Positions 9,887 to 20,728 of a stretch of DNA of 23,055 nucleotides are shown here, in pieces. Under the pieces are notes generated by a model. It was not told the DNA's origin and made no database searches. It was given only the letters and a program-made list of their open reading frames with translations. The stretch is taken from NCBI RefSeq assembly GCF_000485595.1, contig NW_014577076.1, forward strand, positions 778,822 to 801,876. Direction: 5' to 3'. This DNA comes from Priapulus caudatus (taxonomy: Eukaryota > Priapulida > Priapulimorpha > Priapulimorphida > Priapulidae). Position 1 is the stretch's first letter. Every line of letters begins with the position of its first letter. A program made the translations under genes and the position numbers.

Positions 9887-10206
9887 CTGCTAGCTCCCTG
9901 CTGCTAGCTGTCTGCTGTTAGCTCCCTGCTGCTAGCTCCCTGCTGCTAGCTGTCTGCTGCTAGCTGTCTGCTGCTAGCTGCCTGCTGCTAGCTCCCTGCT
10001 GCTAGCTGTCTGCTGCTAGCTCCTGCTGCTAGCTGTCTGCTGCTAGCTCCTGCTGCTAGCTGTCTGCTACTAGCTGTCTGCTGCTAGCTGTCTGCTGCTA
10101 GCTCCCTGCTGCTAGCTGTCTGCTGCTAGCTGTCTGCTGCTAGCTGTCTGCTGCTAGCTGTCTGCTGCTAGCTGTCTGCTGCTAGCTCCCTGCTGCTAGC
10201 TGTCTG
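9887..10206. repeat. 14-bp satellite array, type A, clean left end
   Basis: Twenty-three head-to-tail units fill 320 bp: twenty-one of 14 bp and two of 13 bp (a C lost in the CCC variant). The main unit is CTGCTAGCTGTCTG with a common variant CTGCTAGCTCCCTG. All units keep the core CTGCTAGCT or a one-base variant of it, while the five bases after it vary. No interruption occurs until 10207. Confidence 0.97.
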
Positions 10207-12890
10207 GTCTGGCTGCTATCTCCCGCTGCTGCAGCTGCCTGAGCTAACCTTAGCTGTCTGGCTGCAGCTGTCTGCTGCTAGCTGCTGCCTGCTATCTCCC
10301 TGCTGCTACTCCCTGCACTAAGCTGTCTGCTCTAGCTGGTCTGCTGCTAAGTGTGTCAGATGCTGCTAAAGCTTTCTATGCTGCTAGCTCCCCGCTGCTA
10401 GACTCACCTGCTGCTAAAGCTTCTGAGCTGCTGAGCTGTCTCTGCTAATTCTGACACCCGTGCCTGCTAAAGTACCCCTGCTACTAGAGCTGTCTGCCTG
10501 CTAGCTGTCTGCCTGCTAAGCTCCCTTGCTGCTAATCTCCCTGCTGCTAGCTGTCTGCTGGCTGGAAGCCTGTTTTGCCCTTGCTAGCTGCCCATGCTCT
10601 CCAAGGCTGTACGCTGCTGAAGCTGTTTGCTGGCTCAGCTACCTGCTGCTAAGCTGGTCTGCCTGCGCTAGTTCCTGCTGTCTAGCCTGTCATGGCTACC
10701 AGGCTGTCTGCCTGTTAAGCTCCTGCCTGCTAAACGCTGTCTGCTGCTATCTCGCCCGGCTAAGCTGTCCTGCTGTTAGCTCCCCTGCTGCTAGCCTCTC
10801 TGCTATGCCTCCCTGCTGCTAATGCTTGTCTGCTGCAGCTCCCTGGCTGCTTACTGTCCTGCTGGCTCGCTGTCTGCTGCTTTAGCTCCCTGCTGCTAAA
10901 CTGATGGTCTGCTAACTGTGCTGGCCTAATGCTGCTGCCTAGCTGGTCTGCTGGCGACGCTCTTGCTGCTACTCCTGCCTGCAAGCTGTCTGCCATGCTA
11001 GCGTTTCTGGCTAGGCTCCCCCTGCCTGCTAATCTGCTGCTGGCTAGCCTCCCTGCTGCTAGCTGTCTGCTGTTATGCTCCTTGTTGTTTATCTCCTGCT
11101 GCCTAACGCCTGTCGTGCTGCTAGCTGTCTGCTGCTAGTTGGTCTGCTTGCTGAAGCTGTCTAGCTACTAAGCGTCTTGCTGCTAAGACTAGCAACTACA
11201 ACTCCGCTGCTAGGCTCGTCTCGCGCATAAGGCGTTTGCATGCTGCTGTCTGCGCTAAAATCTCCTGCTGGGCTAGCTGTCTGGCTAACCTAGTGCTGTC
11301 TGCTGCTAGCCTGTCTGCCTGGCTACTGTCTGCTGCTAGCTGCTCTGCTAAGCCTGTCTGCTACCTAGCTGTCTGTGTCTAAGCTGTCTGCTGGCCAGCT
11401 GTCGATGCTACTTAAAGCTGTCTGGGCTACTAGCTGTCTGCTGCTAGCTGTCTGCTGGCTAGCTGTCTGCTGCTAAGCTCGTCTGGCCTGCCATCGAGCT
11501 GTCTGGCACTAGCTGTCGCTGCCTGCTGTCTGGCTGCTCGACTGGCTGCTGTAAGCTGTTTGCTTGCTAAGCACCTGCTGCTAGCTGTCTGCTGTCTAGC
11601 TCGCGCGCTAGCTGTCTGCTGCGTACTGGTTGCTGCTACTGTCTGACTGGCTAGCTGTCTGCTGCTATCGCGCCTGCGCTAAGCTGTCTGCTACTAGCTG
11701 TCCTGCTGCTAGCTGTCTGGCTGGCTAACTGACTGCTTCGCTAGCGCCCTGCTGCTAGCTGTCTAGCTGCCTAAGCTGTCGTGCTACTAGCTGTCCTGCT
11801 GCTAAACAAGTTGTCTGCTGCTTTAAGCTGTCCTGCTGGCTAGACGTGTCTGCTGGCTAAAAGCTTGTCTGCTACTCAGCGTGCTGGCTGGCTAGCTGTC
11901 TGCCTAGGCCGTAGCTGTCTGCTGCTAGCTTTCTGCTAACTAGGCTGTTTCTGCCTGGCTAGCTGTCTGGCTGCTAGCTGTCTGCCTGCCTTAAACGCTC
12001 GTCTAGCCTCTAAAGCTGTCTGCTAACTAGCTGTCTGCTACCTAAAGCTAGTCTGCTGGGCTAGCTGTCTGCTAAAAACTAGCTGTGCTGCCTCTACTGC
12101 TGGCTGCTAGCTGTTCGCTCGCTCAGCGTCTGCTGCTAGCTGTCTGCCTACTAGAGCTCGTCTGCTGCTAGCGTGTCTGCTACTACGCTTGTCTGCTCTA
12201 GCTGTCTGCTACTAAGCTGTGCTGGCTTACCCTAAGCTCGTCTGCTGCTAGTTGTCCTGCTATGCTGGAGTCTGGTCACTGCTTGCTAAGCCTGCTGCCT
12301 ACTAAAGCCTGTCTGCTGCTAGCTGTATCCCTGCTACCTAGCTGCGTGCGTGATAGCTGTCTGGCTGCTAAGCTGTCTGCTGGCTAGCGTGTCTGCTGCT
12401 AGCTGTCTGCTATAGCTGTCTGCTGACTCTGTGCTGCTGCTATCGTGTCTGCCCTACTTAGCTGGTTCCTGCCTGCTAGCTGTTCTGCTGCTAGCTGTCT
12501 GTGCTAGCTGTCCCTGCTGCTAGCCTGTCTGCGTCGTAGCTGTCTGCTATAGCTGTCTCTGGCTAGGCTGTCCTGCTAGACTAGCTGTCTGCTGGCTAGC
12601 TGTCCCCTGCTGCCTAGCTGATCTGCTACTCGGCTTGTCTCTGCAGCCTTCTGCTCGCTAGCTGTCCTGCTGCCTAGCTGTCTGCTGCTAGCTCCGCTGC
12701 ACTAGTCCTTGCTGCAGAGCTGTGCTGCTAAGCTGTCTGCTAGCTAGCTGTCTGCTGCTAAAAGGTCTGCCTGCTAAAGCTGCGTGCTGCCCAGCTGTTG
12801 CTCGCTACTGTCCTGCTGCTAAGGCTTTCTGCTGCTAGCTCCCTGCGCTACTGTCTGCTGCTAGCCTGTATGCGAGGCTGTCTGCTGATA
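10207..12890. repeat. 14-bp satellite array, type A, insertion-ridden
   Basis: The same unit continues, but spacing jitters because of single-base insertions and duplications (for example CTGGCTAGC, GCTAAGCTG, TGCCTGCTA). The change is abrupt at 10207. Frequent insertions beside a matching base, within otherwise intact units, look like raw single-molecule long-read error and not like evolutionary decay. All open frames here are noise. Confidence 0.85.
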
Positions 12891-14904
12891 CGCTCCCGCC
12901 TGCTGAGCGTAAGCTCATGTGCTAACTACTGACTACCTAGCCCTAAACTGCACTGCCTACTAGCTCAAGTGTGCGAGCACCTGACTCCTAGCTACTCACT
13001 GCTAGCTAGTCCCTGCTAATTACTCATTGCTAGCTAGTCACTGCCAGCTACTCACTGCTGGATACTCACTGCTGGCTTCATTCTGTTAGCTACTCACTGT
13101 AGCTAACTCACTGCTCAGCCTTTTCTTCTGTTAGCCCTACTGCACTGCTAGCTACATCGACTGCGCCTAGCCATTTCTCGTTACGCTACTCACTGCTACG
13201 AGCTAAGCTCACCTCGCTCCCGCTACTTACCTGGCTAGATAACCACTGCTAGCTTTCTTCTGTTTAAGCTATGTTCACTGCTGCTACTCACTGCTGGCTT
13301 ACTCAACTGCTACCTAACTCCGCTGGCTGGCTACTCACTGCTCCTACTCACTGCCTAGATACTCCACTGGCTACTACCTCAACCGCTAGCTTTCTCTCGT
13401 AGCCCACTACCTCACTGCACCCTACTCACCTGCAGCCCTACTTAATGGCTATCTACTACCTGCTGCGCTAACTCCACTGCTTAGATACTCACTGCACTTA
13501 GCTTCACCCCTGCTAGCTACTCACTGGCGCCTACTCAACTACTCCTGCGCTACCTCCACTGCTAGATCACTCACTACTCCATTCTAGATACTCACTCTCT
13601 TACTAGCTACTCCATGCTGGCTACGTCACTGCTACTACTTTAATGACCTCTAGCTCACCTGCTGGCTACTCACTGCCTCAGCATACTCCCAACTACGGAT
13701 GATACACGTACTGTCGATCTACCAATTGCACTGGACCTACTCACTGCTGCCTGTACTCACTGCTACCTACCTCTAATCGGGCTATCTTAACCCCGCTCAC
13801 TGCTCTAGCGGTCAAACTGCTAAGATACTACTGCCACACATACACAAATCAGCCTGCTGGCTACTCCAACTGCTCAGAATACCTGCACTAGCACTTCACT
13901 CCCGGCTGGCTACTCACACTGGCTGAGACTCTACCTCACCGGGCTCACCAACTACTCCCTGCTTGGGCTGACTCACTGCCGAGCTAGCTACCACTGCTGG
14001 CTAACCTGGGTCCACGACGTCGCTAGCCCGCTAACCTCAAGCCGTCGGCTAGCCTAGCTTCATTACCTAGCCGTACCAGCCACTGCCTGGCTACTCACTG
14101 GCTAGACGCGTACCTTTAGACGTGCTATCTAAACAACTGCTGTCTACAATCCTCTACTTAATCGCTGGCTACTCGCACCTGGCCAACTACTACAACGCGC
14201 TGCCTAAAGACATAGCAACTACACAGAGCTCCAAGCCACAACTCACCGCCCCTCCGCACGCTGCTACTCAGACTGTGCCGTGGCTGACCTTCACCGCTAC
14301 CTAAGCTCACCTGCTGCGTACTCCAGCTGCTAAGCCTACTAAACTCATGTCAATCTACTCACGCTGCTGGCGTAAACTCCCTGCCATCTACGCGTGACGT
14401 TCGGCTAGCTAGCCTCCCATTCTCTGCCTCGGCTGACTCACTACTCACTAGGCTGGCCATATCACCCTGTCAGATACCACTGCCTAGCTACTCCACTGGG
14501 TCGTAACCTACTCATCGCGGCACCTAGATACTCGGACTGCTGCGTAGTCACTGCGTGAGCTAGCTCAACGCGCGTGTTACACTACATCGCATGTACTAAT
14601 CACATCACTGCTTAGCGTACGTTAAGTGATCATCCGTACCTCACCTGTTGCCGGCTACACTACACCTCGCCTAGATACTCACTGCTACCCACTCACCTGA
14701 GTGGGCTAGACCCTCACTACCTCATTAACGTAGAATACTCACCCTGCGCACGCTAGCCTAGGCAGCGCCTAGCCTAGCTTAACTGGCGTATGCCGTACTC
14801 ACCCAGCTGCTACCTCACGTACTGACATGAAAGCTAGACACTAGTTCACGTGACTAGCAGTACGCCAGGCTGCTAGGCGGAGCTGCACTGCTAAGACTAC
14901 TCCC
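12891..14904. repeat. 14-bp satellite array, type B, insertion-ridden
   Basis: The unit changes to CTACTCACTGCTAG and its GCTGG, TTAATG and CTTTCTTCTGTTAG variants, the same set seen cleanly at 18056-18335 (for example the CTTTCTTCTG variant at 13253-13262). Types A and B share CTGCTAGCT and differ in the next five bases. Noise is as heavy as in the preceding block. The 60-codon open frame at 14122-14304 is chance. Confidence 0.85.
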
Positions 14905-14979
14905 ATCCCCATCTGCCTCCGAAACAGCGGGCGCAATCGGAAGGGAAGGCAGGGCGAAGGGCAACAAGAGCGGAGAGAT
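14905..14979. other. Pivot of the foldback: non-repeat, purine-rich spacer
   Basis: About 75 bp that do not match either 14-bp unit sit exactly where the array changes strand. The order of elements (ATC, then CTC-rich, AAC/CAA-rich, CGGAAGG-AGG-AGG-rich, ending AAGAG...AGAGAT) resembles an insertion-inflated copy of a long-read hairpin adapter in one orientation. This is inference; the length is well above the 45 nt expected. Confidence 0.35.
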
Positions 14980-17900
14980 TTGGAGCTAGGCGCGAGCAGT
15001 CGAGTAGCCTAGCAGATAAAGAGGTATGCGTGGGGAGTCCCTGAATATCTAGCGCTAATGATAGTGAGGTACGCGACAGCAGTCCGAGTAGGATGGTCAG
15101 AGCATTAAGTAGGCTACGTCGAGTGGAGGTAGCCTAGGAGAGCGATATCCTAAAGTAATGATACCGATGAGGTAGGTCCCTTCCAGCTGAAGTAGCCCGT
15201 AGCAATGATCGTATGGCCTTAGGGGCAGTGGGGGAGTAGTCCCGAACAGGTCGAGTATAGACGTACTCTCATCGGTGAAGTACCGTAGCAGTGCGAGATA
15301 TCACGTAGTCACTAGACCGTAGGTTAAACAGTGCGGCATACTAGCAACGCTGAGGTAGCCAGCAGTGGTACCCTAGTGGATGAGTATTTGAAGAGTGCAG
15401 TAGCTAGGCACCTGAGCTCAACTGCCTTAGCAGGTGGATAGACCAGAGTGGCGAGCTAGTGAGGTAGCCAGCAGCCAGTGAGTACAATAGCAGGTGATCA
15501 AGCGTCACTGGAGGCTAGACGGCGCCAAGTGAGGTGAAAGTGTTTTAGTAGTCATGATTAGAGAGCAGGGCGGGAGACACTACCACGCGCCTGATCGTCG
15601 AGCAGGCCGTAGCTACGGAGTAGCGCCCCGCGCCGAAGGGCAGTCCCAGCATCGGCACCGTACGGCGCTACTGGTGAGTAGGACGACCGCCAGGTGAGTC
15701 AGTAGGGCCGACCGGCGCGCGCGCTCCCGCGCCAGCAGATGGACGCCGTTGAGCTGCCAGTGGACTAAGCAGTGAAGCCTACTCACTAGCAGCGCTGGAC
15801 AGGTAAGCGCGCGAACAGCGCCCAAGCAGGATGAGAGACCTCAAGGCGACGCGACGAGCAGCCAGCATGAAGAGACCGGCCACCGCCAAGTGCCAGCTGC
15901 ACGTGAGAAGCTACGGGCATGTAGAGGCTAGCAGCACCACGCGTAGCACGGTGACGGCTAGGGATAGACCCCGAAAGGCGCAGTGATAGGAGTAGTAAGT
16001 TGAGTAGCAGGCTGACGATGTGAGTTAGCCAGCCGAGTGCGGAAGTCCAGGCCCCGACGGCGAGTTGTGAGTAGCGTAGCAGCTGCCGAGTAGCGGGTCG
16101 GGGTTCGACCGCGGCAGTGAAGCTAGGCTAGCTAATGGCACTTATCGCCGGCTAGCACGCTGAGTAGCCAGCAGTGAGTAAGGTAGGCACAGGGTGAGCT
16201 GATCGTAGCAGTCGCGCAGGTAGGCCGCCGAGCGGCAGTGAGCTAGAGCTAGGGCAGTGAAGTAGTGGCGCGCGGTAACGCAGTGAGTAGAGCACAGTTG
16301 GAGCGTAGCTGATCACGCAATTACAGCAGCAGCTGCCCTGAAGCAGTCGCAACTAGCCCCAGCAGTCGGGTAGTAGGAGACGTAAGTCAAAGATAGGAGT
16401 AAGTCGCAGCTGCGCGATCAGAATGAAGTAGCAGTAGGGCGGTCAATCCGAGTAATACTAGCACAGTAAAAAGAGGTAGCCAGCGTTGAGTAATAGCAGT
16501 TAACTGCGTGAGCACTAGGCGAGTGAAAGCGATGAGAGACCTCCCAAACGCGAGAGCCAGTGAGTACTGCCTACGGTAACATACGAAAGTACGGATGAAA
16601 GTCATGCCGCAGCAAGGAGGTAATAACGCGAGCGTATGGACGAGTAGTTACGGTAGCAGGGGATAGGGAGAATAAACAGCACAAGCAGCTGGAAATAGCA
16701 AGGGTGGAAGTCGCAGACAGATCAGGCTCAGGTGGAACAAGCGTGACTAAAGAGCCAAGAGAAGAGATATCTCTAGGCAGTCGCAACGCGTAGGCACCGA
16801 GCAGCTGGCAGCGCACAATACGCATCCGGGCTCGGCAGACTCGAGCCGCGAGGAATCATAAGCCAGTGGACGTGGAGGCGCGCCCACGTACGAAGTCCGA
16901 GAACCCTCATTCGACGCCCATGCCAACCCCAGCACCGGCACTCACCCAACTTAACGCCTCAAGGCGCCACGCCACAGCGAGCTAGGCGTAGCCCAGCCAT
17001 GGCGTCATCCCTACGGCGCCAAGTGAGGTCCAGCGTAGCCGAGCGTGAAGCATAGCCACCCAGCAGCAGCCGCCGCCACACAGAGCCGGCACACCGTGCC
17101 CCAGCTCGCGCAGCTACGCGCCCGCGCCCACCCCCCGCCACCCGCAAGCCGACCGTGCCGCCCGTCGCTGCCGCGCTTGAGCGGGGCGGAGATAGGACGG
17201 GCCCAGGCAGCCGAGTGGAATAGGCTAACCGCAGAGCAGAAAGCATCAGCCAGTCGCGAGTATCTACGGCAGTGACGGCTACCCCGCGCCCGGCCCGCCA
17301 GCAAACGTGGACGGTCTAGCTCTCGCAGCTGAGAGTAAGGTCCCTAACAGCGGCACAGACAGAGCTCAGGCAAGGTGAGATAGGACCGAGTAAAGCGCCA
17401 GAGTTGAGTAGGCCGCCTAACAAGAGGGTAGAAAAGCTAAGGCAAGCGGTCCCGAGTAGGATCTAGCGAGTCAGTGCACGCTAGCTAACAAATGAAGCGA
17501 CAGTGAGTATGCCCCAGCAGATAGACGTAGGCTGCAGTGACCTAGCTAGCATCAGTGAATGTAAGCAGGACGTCGAGCCTCACGGCCGAGTGAGGTACTA
17601 GGGAGTCCAGGCGTGCTCGCGCGGCACGATGACCTAGCCGGTACGCGGAGCCCAGTGGAGGGGGTAGCCCGTACGGAGTGTCCTAGCTAGACCGGTGGAG
17701 CCAACCCGAAGCGTGATGGGGGGGAGGGTCGCTAGGAGGCCGGAGCCGATAGGGCGCGGTAGGTGTGGGCGGGGCCGCGCCGGACGGGGAGCGCGAGCGA
17801 CGAGCTCGCGCCAGCGACGCACGCAGCATAGCAGCACGAGCAGCCTTAAGCAGGCAGGAGAGCTACGCAGACAGGAAGACTGACAGCGGAGACAGCTGCA

Positions 17901-18030
17901 GCAGGTCGCCAAACCAAGTCGCTGAGCAGGAACAACACAGGCAGCTAGCAGCGACGACAGCGTTAGCAGCCGCACAGAGCGCTAGTATGGCACGACGCGA
18001 CAGCTGAGCCGGCATCAGCTAGAGCGAAGG
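14980..18030 (-). repeat. Inverted, noisy copy of the 14-bp array (B then A)
   Basis: The array is now on the opposite strand. GAGTAGCCAGCAGTGAGTA at 16162-16180 is an exact reverse complement of type B units, and AGCATTAAGT (15101-15110) is the reverse of the TTAATG variant. Beyond about 17.8 kb it shifts to reversed type A (CAGACAG at 17868-17874, GACAGCTGCAGCAG at 17891-17904, GCAGCTAGCAGC at 17941-17952). So the order A-B is followed by B'-A'. Insertion noise is heavier than before the pivot. The open frames at 15613-18007 come from this. Probably an assembly artefact. Confidence 0.8.
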
Positions 18031-18055
18031 NNNNNNNNNNNNNNNNNNNNNNNNN
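18031..18055. other. Assembly gap (25 N)
   Basis: Exactly 25 undetermined bases. Sequence quality changes sharply across it: noisy and inverted before, clean and forward after. A fixed small N-run is what some long-read gap-filling programs leave when a gap cannot be closed. Confidence 1.
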
Positions 18056-18335
18056 CTACTTACTGCTGGCTACTCACTGCTACCTACTCACTGCTGGCTA
18101 CTCACTGCTACCTACTTACTGCTAGCTACTTAATGCTAGATACTCACTGCTGGCTACTCACTGCTACCTACTCACTGCTGGCTACTCACTGCTAGCTACT
18201 TAATGCTAGATACTCACTGCTAGCTACTCACTGCTAGCTTTCTTCTGTTAGCTACTCACTGCTAGCTACTCACTGCTAGATACTCACTGCTAACTACTCA
18301 CTGGTAGCTACTCACTGCTAGCTTTCTTCTGTTAC
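18056..18335. repeat. 14-bp satellite array, type B, clean right end
   Basis: Twenty units of exactly 14 bp with no indels. The commonest is CTACTCACTGCTAG. Variants recur in order: CTACTTAATGCTAG followed by ATACTCACTGCTGG or ATACTCACTGCTAG at units 6-7 and again at 11-12 (70 bp apart), and CTTTCTTCTGTTAG/C at units 14 and 20 (84 bp apart). This points to higher-order duplication. Unique sequence resumes at 18336. Confidence 0.97.
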
Positions 18336-18535
18336 TACTTCCAATTTACTCCAATGTCAAGCTCATCAGTGAGACCACATTGTCCTTGCTTGAGACATTT
18401 AAACATTGGCACTCTGGGTAAGTTACTGCACGGGCTGCCTAGCTTTCCATGCGTACTGCACATGTCACTGAGAACTGTCTACCACAGTCGCAAACTACTC
18501 GGCGTAGTGTGAGTAGAGCTGGTGATAAATATTAG
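18336..18535. other. Unique spacer between two arrays
   Basis: About 200 bp of ordinary intron sequence between the 14-bp array and the 42-bp minisatellite. Nothing recognised. Confidence 0.7.
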
Positions 18536-19030
18536 CATTTTAATGCAGGGACCCATCATTTTGACACATGCACCTAGGATATTTTGGATATTTAGGGATC
18601 CACTGCTGCAAAACCCCCTCAATTTACATACAGGACTAAGGGGTGTTGCTGAAAGTCCCGACAATTTGTACATAGGCAGCTAGGATCCACGATTTCTACA
18701 CAGGAACTCCTGGTATTGCCGTGCGGTCAGACAATTTGCATACAGGAAGCCATGGCTTGGCTTCAGGGATCTGCGATTTTTATACAGTAACCAAAGATAG
18801 GCTTGTTGCTGGGACCCGCCATTTATAAGCAGAACCACATGGTCTATCTGCAGGGGCAGTCGATTTGCATACAGTAGCCAATGATATTGCTGGTACCCAC
18901 AATTTATAAACAGAACTCCAGGATATATCTGCAGGGACAAACAATTTGCACACGGGAAGGAAAGATATTGCTGTAGGGACCCGCAATTTGCATACAGGAA
19001 GCCAGCGTATTTCTGCACGCCCCCACTATT
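18536..19030. repeat. About 42-bp diverged minisatellite with open minus-strand frame
   Basis: Eleven or so diverged units share an ATTTGCATACAG start and an ATTGCTGCAGGGACCC end. ATTT anchors lie at 18558, 18622, 18664, 18692, 18734, 18776, 18821, 18863, 18902, 18944, 18986 and 19028. From 18692 the eight spacings are 42, 42, 45, 42, 39, 42, 42 and 42, all multiples of three. On the minus strand 19018-18680 stays open with a 14-residue repeat close to GSLQQYPGFLYANC, but it has no ATG at its start and a second frame is also largely open. It may be a fragment of a repeat-protein gene or plain non-coding minisatellite. Confidence 0.85.
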
Positions 19031-20440
19031 TTAATAGAATACTCATATTATCGATCGATGGCCGACCCATAATATTGATTCAGGAAAGCACCGCTGGCAT
19101 GGGATGGCAACATGTTCCACACGTAGCTATCACGTTATTGCATCAGCGTCTCGCGCCACTAAGAAAGTAAAACTAGAAAGATCACAAGCATTGCTACGAA
19201 CGAACGAGATCGGCACGGTTAGGAATTTACATGAGTGAGACAGAGGTCTGGACTATCGTTACATCAGTACATGACGCAGATCTACTGCCCTATCCTATAA
19301 ATGTTTGACGACCTTAGCTGTAATTTTAGCAATGAGCAATTGAGATTTTACAACATTTATCTGCTTGATAGGAAGAACGCCGATTTTTGTGCGCGTGTAT
19401 GTTCACCATCATGTTCATTGATATCAAATAGGTGACAACGGACTTTCTCTAACATTATCGGCAAGAATACTGCAACTGGATCTGTCCGCAATCTCGAACA
19501 ATCTAACGACCCGTCACATGCACTTATGCAGTAGCTATCGCCGATGTGCATGAACTCCTTCCATGGATTACCTACAAGATATTTAAACCACCAGCGATCT
19601 GTGCATGGGGTGCATGGGACACTACGTTTCAGAACTGTTGGCGTGGTGCTAACTTGTCCAAACAATATTATAGCAGTTAGCGGACGAGAAAGAACATTTA
19701 GCTTTTCATTGCCCGTGGCAGCACCCAAAGCCGTTCGCGTATACCTCGTAACACTGCTGGGACAAAATGTAGAAGAAAAGAACGGTATATCTACACAGCT
19801 TTTTTCCGCATAGTCTTTTCAAAAACATTTGGCTTTCACGTTATCTTCTGTCTTAAATTGTTCCAATTCATTCAGATCAGTGCAATTGTAACGGGATAGA
19901 ATTACTCATTTCCTCCAGTTGACAATAAATACGTTGATTTCAATGCATAGAAAGCTTTATGCTTCTTTTCCTAAAGATCTCTGTTACCGCAGCTTTACAA
20001 ACGTTTAGCTGTTAATGAATTTAGACAGTAATTCGCATTTAATTGCGTTCTCTTCACATTTATAATTGAATTGTGATAATTGCTTTATTTGCTATATATT
20101 CACACAAAATGTTTTTAATGGTCAATCTGCTCTTCCGCGCATTTAAAGTTTAATACCATCCTTCGGGAGTTGTAACTGTATAGCGTGTTATAGTCGCAGA
20201 CGTATAGAATTCTATCCTCAGCCGTGACCGGATTCGAATTTACGCTGAATGACACGCGCTCTGTGAGACGCGTTTAGAGTGCGTTAATTGCGCCATTGCA
20301 AGAAATTTAAGTTGTGTCATTATTCGAGCGTGCTCAAGTGCAACGCTGCAGCGCCCAAGCTTTTAGTGTCGAAAAAATATTATCACCGATGTTTTTCCGC
20401 CGTGTGTTCGAAGTGCGCCATGAATTGCTGCGTGAAGCTG
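19031..20440. other. Unique intron sequence, no gene assigned
   Basis: AT-rich at 19830-20160. Overlapping open frames at 19357-19728 (minus, 123 codons from a TTG, no upstream ATG) and 19544-19813 (plus, 89 codons) are the only longer ones. Neither shows a domain, signal peptide or transposase motif I can name. A GGATTCGAAT sequence near 20231 recalls a tRNA B box, but no matching A box or cloverleaf was found. Confidence 0.55.
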
Positions 20441-20511
20441 TGGTGGCGGCGGCGGCGGCGGCGGCGGTGGGCGGCGGCGGCGGCGGCGGTGGTGGTGGGG
20501 TGGGGACGGGT
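20441..20511. repeat. GGC/GGT triplet repeat, block 1
   Basis: Runs of GGC with GGT interruptions. Poly-Ala, poly-Gly or poly-Arg open frames across it come from the triplet and carry no other coding evidence. Confidence 0.93.
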
Positions 20512-20566
20512 GTGATGGGTAGCGGTGGCCGTGGCCGTGGCGGTTGTGATGGTGATGGTGGTGACA

Positions 20567-20728
20567 GTTTTTAAAAAGAGCGTACTAACGAAACGCAATG
20601 TGATTTAAAAGATATGGTGGTGGTGGTGGTGGTGGTGGTGGTGGCGGCGGCGGCGGCGGCGGTGGTGGTGATCGACCGTTTTTAAAAAGAGCGTACTAAC
20701 GAAACGTAATGTAATTTAAAAAATATGG
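20567..20728. repeat. 111-bp tandem duplication: 51-bp unit plus GGT/GGC block
   Basis: A 51-bp segment starting GTTTTTAAAAAGAGCGTACT occurs at 20567-20617 and again at 20678-20728. The copies differ at only a few positions, mostly C-to-T or G-to-A type changes (GCAATGTG against GTAATGTA, AAAAG against AAAAA). Between them, and after each, is a GGT/GGC triplet block (20615-20670 and 20725 on). Confidence 0.95.

Noticed and set aside
10526-18007. Many open frames of 60-113 codons on both strands
   Set aside because: They lie in the noisy 14-bp array and its inverted copy; a repeat without stops plus insertion noise produces them, and none has a recognisable domain.
19357-19813. Overlapping open frames of 123 (minus) and 89 (plus) codons
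   Set aside because: The longer begins at TTG with no ATG, neither matches a family I know, and being open on both strands argues for chance. A protein search could change this.
20225-20285. Possible tRNA or tRNA-derived SINE (GGATTCGAAT)
   Set aside because: No A box or cloverleaf could be assembled on either strand.
20288-20574. Open frames with poly-Ala, poly-Gly or poly-Arg across the GGC block
   Set aside because: Two plus-strand frames and one minus-strand frame are all open through the triplet repeat, and their non-repeat parts are unrecognisable.
20586-20705. TACTAAC motifs resembling yeast branch points in both 51-bp copies
   Set aside because: They are about 2 kb from the exon acceptor and occur because the segment is duplicated.
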